From Polytrichum commune (taxonomy: Eukaryota > Streptophyta > Polytrichopsida > Polytrichales > Polytrichaceae), in the NCBI GenBank assembly GCA_950295325.1, contig OX485804.1:49540001-49600000 (forward strand): a DNA stretch of 60,000 bases. The letters run 5' to 3'. The notes under the pieces were generated by a model. That model was not told the origin of the DNA. It did no database searches and saw only the letters and a program-made list of their open reading frames with translations. Shown in pieces: positions 24,305 to 35,200 of the stretch (positions within the stretch are counted from its first letter, which is position 1; every line of letters starts with the position of its first letter). The position numbers were made by a program, and so were the translations under genes.

Positions 24305-24680
24305 AATCATTGGATTTAAGGTATGTGAGTGTTATTTGGTTCATTTGTCATGTTCTCCAATTTCTACCAATTAGATTTACACCACCAAATTGGTGTGCAT
24401 CAGCAAATCTATGGCGAAGCATCAGCAAAAATTGGATTAAAAATCGGACCTCCCCTTATTTAGTTACCGTTATTGGAAGTGTATGTTGTTGATTTCTTAA
24501 CGGATATATTAGGTCTTCCCAATTGTGTCCACTATTGAGTGTGGAATAGTTAACAAGATTTGAAGTCATTGTTCAATCTCTTTTTAAGAATGTGACTTTA
24601 TGGTGATTGTTTTTTTGATCCTCACCTAACAAACCAATCAAATATAGGTGGCCGATTAAGAAAATTAATTGAATAACTCC
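24305..24680 (+). repeat. Dispersed repeat family B, second copy
   Basis: Matches 13205-13600 through 'gagtgttatttggttcatttgtcatgttctcc', 'gtgtgcatcagcaaatctatggcgaagcatcag', 'gttcaatctctttttaag' and 'gatcctcacctaac'. The terminal inverted repeat is clearer here: start 'taaggtatgtgagtgttatt', end 'aataactcccaaatacctta'. Confidence 0.8.
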
Positions 24681-24699
24681 CAAATACCTTAAGGTGTGT

Positions 24700-25110
24700 T
24701 GGCCTTGAATGCTCACTCTTCTTAGTTTCTTGATTGGACACCTAAGCTATACCAATGTTTATCCAAGACTGCAAAATGTGGAAACCTAAATTTGAGTAAA
24801 GTGTGATTAGGTGTGGATCTAAGAACAGACACCAAAACAACATGTGTTTACAAGAGATTAGACTATGTGCTCAAAATTTGTTATTCATTTTAGGTTCAAT
24901 AGTCAACATATTTGGGGGAAAGAGGTGGGGAACTTTTATGAACATTTAATGAGCTCAAAAATCTTCACTTTGATGATGAATAAGATATTCATACAAGTCC
25001 AAAAAGTAGGATACAAACACGATTTGGAATTGGCAATCATCTAGCACTAATTGCGCATTTCGCACCCTAGGAGAAGTAGGTGCAAATCTAAGGACCCATT
25101 TACCTTAAGG
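24700..25110 (+). repeat. Dispersed repeat family A, near-complete copy
   Basis: 'gattggacacctaagc', 'gtgtgattaggtgtggatctaagaacagacacc', 'gagattagactatgtgctcaaaatttg', 'ttttaggttcaatagtcaacat', 'atcttcactttgatgatgaataagatattcatac', 'ccctaggagaagtaggtgc'. Another copy begins directly after it and is interrupted by the LINE at 25242. Confidence 0.85.
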
Positions 25111-25241
25111 CGCATGGGTGATGTGTTGTCGCATTCTTTACTTTTTTGATTGGATATGTATATGTGAGTGGTAGATGCCAAGGTGTATACTTAAGAAAGA
25201 ACACCAAAACAACATGCGTGGCTAGGAGAGTGGACTATGTG
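25110..25241 (+). repeat. Family A copy, 5' part, split by the LINE insertion
   Basis: Begins 'ttaaggcgcatgggtgatgtg', continues with 'gaacaccaaaacaacatgcgtgg' and stops at 'gactatgtg' (25233-25241). The same nine bases recur at 30755-30763, where the repeat resumes. Confidence 0.85.
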
Positions 25242-25559
25242 GACTTATAAAAGAATCCCTCAAAATTCTACAACCAATACTCAGGTTCTCACATAAATCA
25301 CACCAAACCCCAAGCTCAACGATAACATCAACATCAACACCAAACCAACATACAATCGTATACCCACACCCCATCACACGCCTCACATGGAACTATGGGC
25401 ACTTAAGCACAAGCCTTCAAGACATTCACCAACTCACCACCATAAATGGTATCCCATCTTTACTTCTATTCATACAAGAAATAAAAATTCCCAAAAATAA
25501 ACCCACAAGATATATATATATGATATCATATAATATCATATCATATACAACAACACATT

Positions 25560-26318
25560 GGATGCACTCATATGCATTCAGCGCCCTTACATACAATATG
25601 CCCCAACAAGAGGAGGATCAATCACTATGATACACAAATCAATCACCTTCTTTGGTAATATCACCAAAATAACAATTCGTGTCGAACTCACCCTTACCTA
25701 CAAAGCATTACAACAGCCAATACATCTCTCACCCCCATAGTACTAATCCATTTATATATTCCAACACACAAAGAATACATACACATCTAAACAAACAATT
25801 AAACAAAACCTCTAAACTACCCACTCAACACACTTCCCATTCCTCATAGGGGACTTTGACCAAGACATATTCCTCATTAGATGTCATAACCAACACTTCT
25901 TAACTCAACCAACCAATGAGGACAAATAATGGCATTTTTTACATTCAACCTCCAACTCGCACCAATCCCCAACATATCAATATCTTCAAGACAAGTAAGA
26001 ACCAACTATAATCATACTAGCCTCATAGACGGGTTCTATACCCCCAACTCCCACTCAATGTACCAAGTATGTTGCACTAACACTCAATTACACCTCAATT
26101 CAAACCACTTCTCAGTAACCCTACACCTCTCAGCCCAATTCGCAGTCCACAAAACTCATGCATCACCAACCAACACAACCCCCCAATTCATATACCCCAT
26201 ACTGGAAATTAACATCCAAGCTTTCCTAACTAAATTAAATGAACTAAATTTCATCAACATCCAACAATTTGCCAAACTACTACAAGAACTTTGCACCAAT
26301 CAATTATCTCATAGATAA
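25560..26318 (+). pseudogene. LINE endonuclease (APE/EEP) domain remnant
   Basis: Broken frames show the end of an exonuclease-endonuclease-phosphatase domain: a 'YIPTHKEYI' strand near 25760, a GDF(D/N)QD-like turn near 25850, then DGFYTPNSHS and a final LNSNHFSV (26095-26130) where the conserved SDH motif should read S-D-H. The Asp is Asn here. Stops and at least one frameshift precede the open part at 25929-26318. It nicked target DNA in the active element. Confidence 0.6.
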
Positions 26319-26479
26319 AGATGGAAACCTAGCCATATGTCCAGACATCATTGCAAATGTCATCTACTCCACACAAAAAGAATCATTCCAAAGACAAGCT
26401 CCCTTATGCTCAGACCTGACAAACCACTCATTAGGATGTATGTGTGTTAATTGTCAATACCCATAGCAAACGAAAGATG

Positions 26480-27680
26480 GTATAATACTAGAAAAAAAAG
26501 AACCTCCTCCATACTCTCTCCACCAACCGCATCATTCAATAGATTTATATATGACACATGCCTCCAAAAGATATCCAAAAGCAAATTCCCCGGACGAGAT
26601 AATGTCCCCAACTACGTCCTAAAAACCCTACTAGACAACTTCCACGACATGTCGTACCTATTCTTCCTACAATGCTACCACCAAAAAGCAATACCTAGCG
26701 AATGAAAACATAGCATCACCATATTCTTCATAAAAAAGACAATCACAATTGTCACAAACTACAAAAGTATAAACCTCAACTGCACCATCTATAAACTCGT
26801 TACGAGCACACTCACCTCCAACCTCACCACACTCGGTGAACGACATAAAATCTTTCACCACATCTAAGAAGGCTTTAGACCCATGAGAAATACGGCTAAA
26901 CAAGTTCAAGCAACCATCACCACCTTAGAAGACGCAAAATTCATAAACAAAGATATTTACCTAACTTATGTAGACTTCAAAAAATGCATTTGGCTCCATA
27001 GACCACCCTAGATTACTGGCCATTATGGAAGATGTTAGATACCCACCATACACCATCAAACTAGTCAACAATATCTACGTAGAATCAACCACCTCCTTTT
27101 GAGGTGCACACTTTATAACAACAATACCCATTCAAATCAACCATGGAACCATCCAAGGAGACACCTTGAGCCCATACTTATTTATCATCTTCTTGGAACT
27201 CCTACTTAGATGGTTAGAAAAAAATCAACTAGAATATCACTTTAGCACCTCACCAAATAATATCACAACCACAGCCTACGGGATGACCTAGCCATCCTCA
27301 CCGACAACATAAAACACATACAACCCCAATTCAATAAATTAAGACAATACTCCGTTAACATGGTCATTTGTCTTGGCATCAAATATGTCTTTTATGCTGC
27401 CCCCTTTTCTATCCCAAACATCAAGAAACTGGATTATTTCCTCATCAAACTCACAAAATCCATGTGTAACATCCCCAAAGACTCCCCTAACATCCTTGTC
27501 CAACTACCTCGCGAAACATTTGGCATTGAAGCATTCTCCCTACTCCCAAGATATGCCACTACACTTAGCAAACAACTCACACATACACTCAATGACCCAT
27601 GCACATTAGGCCAGATATACCAAGGAATAGTGAAATTTATAGCCAACAAACATGGTGGAGTTAATCACCTCCCATAATTA
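26480..27680 (+). pseudogene. LINE reverse transcriptase domain remnant
   Basis: Recognisable RT blocks in order: GRDNVPNYVLK (about 26590), a TNYKSINLNCTIYKL block (26755-26800), EGFRPMRNTAKQ (26868-26910), IYLTYVDFKK (26955-26985), GTIQGDTLSPYLFIIFLE (27148-27202) and a YADD-type active site near 27277-27300 that is damaged by a one-base loss (read AYG-DDLAIL). The thumb-like 'LPRETFGIEAFSLLPRYA' region follows at 27510-27560. Several in-frame stops (for example TGA at 26703-26705) show it is dead. Confidence 0.85.
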
Positions 27681-28819
27681 AAATACCAAGTATGCTCTAG
27701 ATCACCAACCACTAGATCCCTATACATACTAAGAAAACACTTCAACATCCGTCTAGACTCCATAGGCACCACCTTTCTTATGAACAACTCCCGCTATCGG
27801 AAGAATGGTACAAAAGCCCATTTTACCCCGCTCTCACCCCACAACAAAGATCCAATACAAAGAAATTCCTTAAAAGAAACTCTCCTCCTTCAACATTACC
27901 GGCCTACCCCAAATCCAAGATCGCACCAACACACGCATACTCTCCAAGAAAGAATTCCAAGATAAACATCATATCAAATCTAGAATATTGAAAAGTGCAC
28001 TTTTACAAACCATTACCATCTTCCCACCAAATACATACCACACACCACCCCCACACAATACACAACACACATCACCAACCCCCACCACAATCCCAAACTC
28101 TTCCCTGCACCAAAGATATAACACAACCACGCAACCCCTAGGCACCCCATCTCATACATCTCTAGCTTCAAATCCACACACAAGAAGACAAATGGGGAGC
28201 CAAACAACATACACATAAATTTCACTACCATTGGCAAACCGCAACACCATCCTCTACAAAGATAACCTACTACTTGTCACAAAACTCATACAAATTTTTT
28301 TTTTTTAAAAGACATTAAAAGCAAATCACCCAACAACCTAAAACCCCAACAATCATACAACAAACAAAATGTTTGTCCTGACCTTGACACCCCACACCTT
28401 ACCCTCCATACTCAAGAATGTAACCCAGACAAAGATATCATCATCACATCACCCATAATACAAATACACCTCCCCAACCCCCCAACCCCCAGGCCAAATA
28501 CACAACAACATGGGAAGCTACCAAATCATCTATACCACTTGAAAGATTAACATGGCTCTGGGAAAGATACTCACTCTATAAACCCATTGAGAGCCACACC
28601 CTCTCCCCACTTACACAAGACTTTGCCACACGAATTCTCATCCACATTAACTGATACATCAAACTTTTTCCAAGATGCAAACCATCCACCACCCCCCTTA
28701 TCCACAACCAACACACACCCCCATCATCAATTCTAGACAAATTCATATAAACCTTCCAAATCATACACTCATATTCTCCAATCCTCTCACATGTCCCATG
28801 CAATTATCACATTGCCACT

Positions 28820-29463
28820 CCTCATATGAAAGAGATGTAATCATTGGCTCACTAGGCCCAACCTTCTCCACTTAATGGAAAGGATGTGGGTACGCCCACA
28901 TAACAACCCTAGACCTACTCCAAAAATTTCTCAAGTGGGCAAGACTAGCCACACACACCAATCACAGCTCCATTACAATTATGACCATCACACACAATGA
29001 TTGGACAAACAATCTAACCAACCCGCTTCAACAACCACATGTAACTCCTATACTTACCATCCCACCCCTCACTTTACAATATACCAAAACATTGTCCTTC
29101 CCCGCATACTACAACAAGGAACCCCTACTCACCTCCATTCTAATACCCTCCCATACACCCACCACACCACAATTACCCACCTTCCTCCAACAACTTCCTA
29201 CAACACTACTCCCCATTTGCACCACCTACCCCACCATACCCATCCCCCATACATCAAAATCCCTAAAGCATGGCACATATCCCAAACCCCATCCTCCCAT
29301 TATAACCACCCAGATAAAGCTCCTCATAACCCGAATAGTAAATATGCTAAAAATATTCCACCGCAATATCATCATCTACAAAGTCGGAGCCCACACAAAC
29401 ATCGCTAGAAAAGACGAGGTTGATAAATTGGCCAAACAAGGAGTAAACAACCCCGCATTGTAG
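28820..29463 (+). pseudogene. LINE RNase H domain remnant
   Basis: After a linker of broken frames, an open segment (28981-29463) ends with KVGAHTNIARKDEVDKLAKQG. This is the last RNase H motif of LINE-encoded RNases H (AHT-x-N/G-x-E-x-D-x-LAK type), with the expected Ala-Asp partly changed to Glu-Val-Asp. Earlier catalytic Asp and Glu positions are hard to place in the decayed sequence. Confidence 0.65.
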
Positions 29464-29769
29464 AAACCATTCTCCACCTCATTGGCCATCTATCCCCCGA
29501 CATCCACACAATCTGACGACTCAATCCGCAACCTGAAAAACTCATAGAAAAAGAATACGTAATCCCACTCATCTCCCATGCAAAAAATACAATACCATGT
29601 ACAGACAAATGGCTCTCCAACACAAACATATACATAAAATGCTCAAATCTATTATGGGATGCCCTCTAGATTACTGATGCATAAATAACACAAACCCTCA
29701 TAAATGGAAGATACTTAGGGAACTACCAAAACCATACGCATCCTTAAACAACACATATCCCCAACATGT

Positions 29770-30560
29770 AACCTATGCACATCCCACCAAAATGACACAT
29801 GCCTCCACCTACTATCATGATGCACTAATAAACACATAAATAATCTAAGGACAAACCAACACAATAAAGTAGCACACTCACTAGCGAACACACTACTAGC
29901 CCACCCCACAACCCATCATTTTACCCAAATCAACGATGATAACATTAAAGACTGCACACCTAACAACACCATATCCTCATGGCTACTCTCATGCACATAC
30001 TATCTACCAATATGTAAATACCCAACTTGACTTAGACCCGATATATTATGCATCTTAGGAGCCCCACCTACAGATAAACCACCCTTCACACCTAGCCCAC
30101 ACCTCCAAGTACAAATATTTGAATTTGCTTACTGCAATGATAGATTCCCCCATGACATTATACAGATGCATAACAATGTTCCATAACATTCAGACTAAAT
30201 GTGGGAATATCCGGGAATTATCTGTGAAATATTGTCAGTCCCACATAACATTGTTTATGAATTTGTATAATGCTATGGGGCAGATACCACCAACCGAAAA
30301 CTTGATAAATATGTCATTCTCCACCCACTCCTATCCCAACAAGGGTGGATAGTAGTACCACCCATTATAATCACGGCAGGAATAAGAGGCACTATACATA
30401 CAATAACTATTAAACTCCTCCAAGACTTACAAATCTCCAAATCCAAAATCCATAAACCAATGGAATCATCCTCCCAAATTGCTATAAGGTACCTAACACA
30501 CATAATCCTAAACAAAAGAAAATTAGAAAAGAAACAAGCCCCAATCCCACTTGACTAAAC
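29770..30560 (+). pseudogene. LINE C-terminal zinc-knuckle and terminal domain remnant
   Basis: A CNLC...H..C-like knuckle is readable at about 29770-29840. It is followed by broken frames and a terminal segment (30345-30558) reading WIVVPPIIITAGIRGTIH and ending PIPLD before a stop. This matches the conserved tail of RNase H-carrying plant LINEs. The 3' tail of the element follows (30560-30754). Confidence 0.55.
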
Positions 30561-30754
30561 ACACTTACTAACATTAAAACCCAAAACTAACATAAACACA
30601 TAGCCCTAACATCAACAACACGGTTCACCTATGAAAATAGGCACTAAGCCGCCCACTCTCATGCTCACACGAACATGAGAGGCAAGCGGTGAATGGACAT
30701 CACATGTTAGGGTAAAAGACTCTAACGTTCTTTTCTTTCTTTCTTTCTTTATAA

Positions 30755-30870
30755 GACTATGTGCTCAAAATATATCAATTATTCTAGGTTCAATAAATAT
30801 TAAAAGTTGGAGAGGTCCTATGTGATCACTTAATGAGATGGAAATCTTCACTTTGACATCTCTAGGCATT
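30755..30870 (+). repeat. Family A copy, 3' part, after the LINE
   Basis: Continues the copy broken at 25241: 'gactatgtgctcaaaatatatcaattattctaggttcaat', then 'tcctatgtgatcacttaatgag' and 'aaatcttcactttgacatc'. Confidence 0.85.
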
Positions 30871-31082
30871 ATTGAGCATGTGTCATATGCTACACGATGC
30901 AAGAACTTCTCAGAAATTTAAGGGGATGTGTGCCCCCTTCATCCCTAGTGCATTCCCTTAGAGCTACAAATTTAGGTTTATAATAGAGTTATTTGTGAGG
31001 TCTTAGCATCAAACTCATGTTGAGTTGGCTAAAACATGAGTTAGAGATCCTATGCATAAAGTCACCCAAGTTTTCTAAATGC

Positions 31083-31876
31083 TCAAATTACCATACTAAA
31101 AGCAGGTGTCATGCTATTAAAAACCACGTTGTCTTGCAAGAATGAGTGAGCCAAGCTAGCCCTGCATAGGTCGATCCGGGATCTAAGATGGCAGGTCCCA
31201 TTAGCATACCCTATTTCAGATCCTAAAATTCTCTCTAAAAATTTGGGATGGCAAGAGGAGGTCCAAAAGTTTCCCCAACTTTCAAAATAGGCTCCAACAC
31301 CATGACGAATTAGAAAGTTTCCTCCAAGAAGGATTAACCCACAGTTTTGTCCCTCTTTGAGGAACTTCACGGATAACTCTAATGAGTTGTGGCAAGTTGG
31401 AATCAGATGGATCTCCGAGATAGCATAAGGGACTACTTGGGGAAAGAGAGCAATATCTTTAGGCTGATAAGCATTACATTTCATAAACTTGAAAAGAAAA
31501 TCTTGGTGATCCACAATTTCTGAACAATTGAGACATTTCACAATTTGATGGAACGTCCAAAATTGTTTATGGAGTTGGAGTTGTACATGGTAAAAATACC
31601 AAGTCCACATATAATCACTAATATAATTTCTAAGTCAATCACTAATATAACCATCTCTCTGCCAGTATTGTGCTCAAAGCCAACCAAAATGTGCATTCCA
31701 AATTGGTGACCTCTGAGAAGAAATACATCATGAAAAAAATTGACCCCAGGAGAAATGTAAATTATGAGTAGAAATTCATATCCTTTTAAAAAAATTGTAT
31801 CCTCAAGCTCCAGTACCTGCTCGAATTGGTTATTTAATAGTTGATATGTTATTGAATTAGCCACTCTTGGTGACAT
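31083..31876 (-). other. Unrecognised open frames (175 and 112 codons)
   Basis: Two overlapping minus-strand frames, 31083-31610 and 31538-31876, are the longest open stretches between the LINE and the IGPS gene. The longer contains VPYAISEIHLIPTCHNSLEL and GLILLGGNFLIRHGVGAYFE, which look like translated sequence but match no family that I recognise. A segment near 50605 ('gatccctctttgagaaacttta') resembles 31350, so this may be an old repeat. I assign no function. Confidence 0.2.
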
Positions 31877-32270
31877 TCTTGGATACTATCTGTCTTACCA
31901 AGCATAACTTCTTGCAAAATAGAAAATTCAATTAGCTAATTCTGTTATCCTCATTTCTCACAACTTTCTCTTTCTAGATATTACATCTAGTTGCTGATGT
32001 ACTTTAGATAGAAATAAGAAATGCCTCAATACAGAATGCTCCTTATAGGGAATTAGTGCGAGGTCTTGTCAGATGAGATCGCTTCATTAAAATTCATTTT
32101 TGTGTTACACATATTACAAGGAACCAAAACCAGATTTATAGCAATTGGTAAAAATAATCTAATCAGCTCTTATCTTACTCTTGCAACCTGAATCACAACT
32201 GAATCATATAGACTTAACTCTGCAATTACAAAATCTTGTGACATTAGAAACAGTTCCTGTTTCTGGTATT

Positions 32271-35200
32271 CTAAGCCACTGATGTAACCTCACTCTCTGT
32301 TGGTTTTCTCGATATATCTTTGCCAAATAGCTTAGCAATTCCTGCACATGGGTCGTCTTGCTTCACCAATGACTCACCTACAAGAACCTGTAACCAACCA
32401 CCCCATCAAATGATGTGCTGACATAAACTGAACATAGTTGATACAACACAAATGGAGAATCTATCTTTTTATGGGATGGACATTGAAGTAATCCTCTAAC
32501 TCAACATAACTTTTGGTTGGGAGTTGGTTGATTTGCATACAAGACCTTCCATTTTCGGAAAGTTTACAGTGCATGCTTGGAGGTAGTGTGGGATGTTGGA
32601 ATAAGGAACATTTTATATTGGTTTAACTGGAGGTCAAGCTCATTTTGGCATGCCAAGAGGTGCTAAAATGAATGTGCCCCTTAGTGAGCCTAAATGGGTT
32701 GCTTTTCATTCAAATTCAAGCACTACCTCAGAAGATGCACCACAAGTGGGAAGAAATTATTGATATTGTATGCAAAAATGAAAATTATTGGGGGCCCACT
32801 CCCAACAAAAAGTCCCATTGAGTTCAACGATAACTCTATTATAGGCTACGCATGCTTGGATTAAGCTATGCTCATACCCTGCAATTCTTGGCTACTAAAC
32901 CTTCACTTCAGTTTGTTATTCACTCACAACACCAACCAAACTTGTTACACCTCTGCTACAGTACTTGGCAAAAGTAGTAACCTCTATATAACAAGCCATA
33001 ACCTTCGGCAAGAGAATGAGACAGAAGAGAAGTTTGAAAGCTCTAAACATAACGGTGAGGAAAAGATTGAACTGATGGTCAAGCATGTAGGGCATCGACA
33101 ACAGGGCTATTATTGTACTAGTGTTGTTCTGTGATGCAATCCCTCAAAAATGATTCACTGCAAATCCTCCATATATAATTAAATTCTATATTCCTTTGGC
33201 CACTTCTGAGGGTCCTCTTATGGTCACAGATGCAAAATGTGATCTTAAACCTAGATTTCATAAAATCCAATCTGAAGGCAAGGGAACTTACAGCACCACA
33301 GCCTGCATTCTGAACCAGAGCAATGTCCTCTGGTACAAACAACCCGGATTCTCCAACCACCTGTGATCACAAGCAGTTTAAAATTTTAGATTAGTATTTT
33401 GGTATAGGCTCTGCATCTTCCTTGGAGACAGATAGAGGAAATAGCTGGAGGCCAAGACAGTGCTTACTTAGCCATGACAGCTTGCTTCAGATAATTGTGG
33501 AACAATGAAGCTGCAAACTAGGTACTGCATATAAGTGTCAGCTTTTTATGTACAGGAACTAAGTGAAGCTGGAATCGATTCACATATATTGGATTGGCTT
33601 GCATATGTTCTGCCTCCAAGACAGCACAAACATGCTAATTGAAGGAGAACAATTGTCATGCTTTCAAGCCAAGTGTGAAGAAATGATAACTGAGTTAGAA
33701 ATCCATACTGCAGGTGGTCCTGAGAGAAAAGTAGATAACCTAAGCTTTACAAATTGTCCATGAGGCATGATGTACACAAGAAGCTTACAATGATATCTCT
33801 CTCACGAATTTGTGCCCCTATTTCTCCCTTGAGAAGTTCTGCCGTATTCTTGATGTCCACCTTGAAGGTCTCTGTGGGATACAACCACAGTTCTCAGAAT
33901 CTTAGGCAATGGACAACTGTGGGATAGATATGTTTTCTATATGAACAATCTGTGTAGACCTTAGACAAAATCAGTTCTTAATATATATATTCAACTATTT
34001 AAGAAAGACTCAAAAACCACCTTCTCTTCCACCAATATCATAATGTTCATGTATATGCCAAAGAAATGTGCAGCTACAATATCTATATATATATATATAT
34101 ATTCACTAGAATTTCATACAGAATTTTATACATGAAAGTCAGATCGATGTACCTAAACTGCGATTGTTGATGCCTATGAGCTGAACATTTGGCAAACCCA
34201 GGACACGTTTCATCTCCCGCTCGCTGTGTACCTGTAAGCAAAGAACAAGGCTCCACTTCAGATTTAGAAAGAGATTTTGTTATCCTGTTCCGACTAGCTC
34301 ACCAAACCCTTAACAAATATAGGGGAATGATCAGATGCTAATATAGGAAAAGCAGAGACATGTCTTTCCATAAGAAGCCGTTTACACATACTACCATCCA
34401 GGACCTTTGTTGCAATGGTGAGGTTGTCACATGAATAATCTTATAAAGCCATTAAAAACGTTTCTCGCCCATGCGCTTAACTCTAAAAAAGGTGTCACAA
34501 AGTTCTACATGGAATTGGAATGCAAGTTCACGATTTCATCAGTCCAAGTAGACCTGGGGTACCAGTAACCTGGCCCTGCAAGCTTAACCCCTTAAGCCAT
34601 GAGAAATATTTGAAAACAACCCCTAAAAAATCATTGTCCCATATCATCAAACAGTATTTAATATTCAATACTGCAAGTGAGACCTTTCAAACAGGGAAAG
34701 AAGTTGGATATAGCCTCATAGGCTTTTAGAGGTTAACCTAGACAGCAGATTTCCAAGTATAAGCCATTTCATGTTTCCTCTGACTCTTCAGCTAACACCA
34801 AAAAATTACAAAAAAAATACACTGTATGACATACAATGAGGAAAGCAAAATATTACAAACCTCAATAAGGGCAGCCATGCCAAGTGCCTTGGCAATCTTA
34901 ACCATATAAGCAAGATCTTGGTCCGGAAGAACAGCAGCTATCAAGAGAACAGCATCAGCACCAGAAACACGTGCCTTATAAATTTGCCAGGCATCGATTA
35001 TAAACTCCTTGCATAGAAGTGGGCACTGCACAATCCCACAACAATAAAAATTACCCCCAACACCCAAAGAAATCTGGAATGCGGTAAAAGACATAAGGAT
35101 GAGTGCCTTTCATGCTCCAGGACCAAATGCAATTCCTAGCACAAATAGATTTACTTCTGCAGATTGGGGAGTTGACCTGATGGCTTTGACATTATGGCAC

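Larger units (their letters stand above)
25242..30754 (+). mobile_element. LINE (non-LTR retrotransposon), near full length, inactive
   Basis: 5.5 kb bounded by a direct 9-bp repeat GACTATGTG (25233-25241, 30755-30763), so both ends are defined. The plus strand carries, in order, decayed endonuclease, reverse transcriptase, RNase H, zinc-knuckle and C-terminal domains, then a non-coding tail ending in (TTTC)n/TTTATAA. Many stops and frameshifts break the frames. The coding strand is strikingly poor in G and rich in A and C throughout, unlike the flanks. The family resembles plant and algal LINEs that encode an RNase H after RT. It copied itself by target-primed reverse transcription when active. 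Confidence 0.9.
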
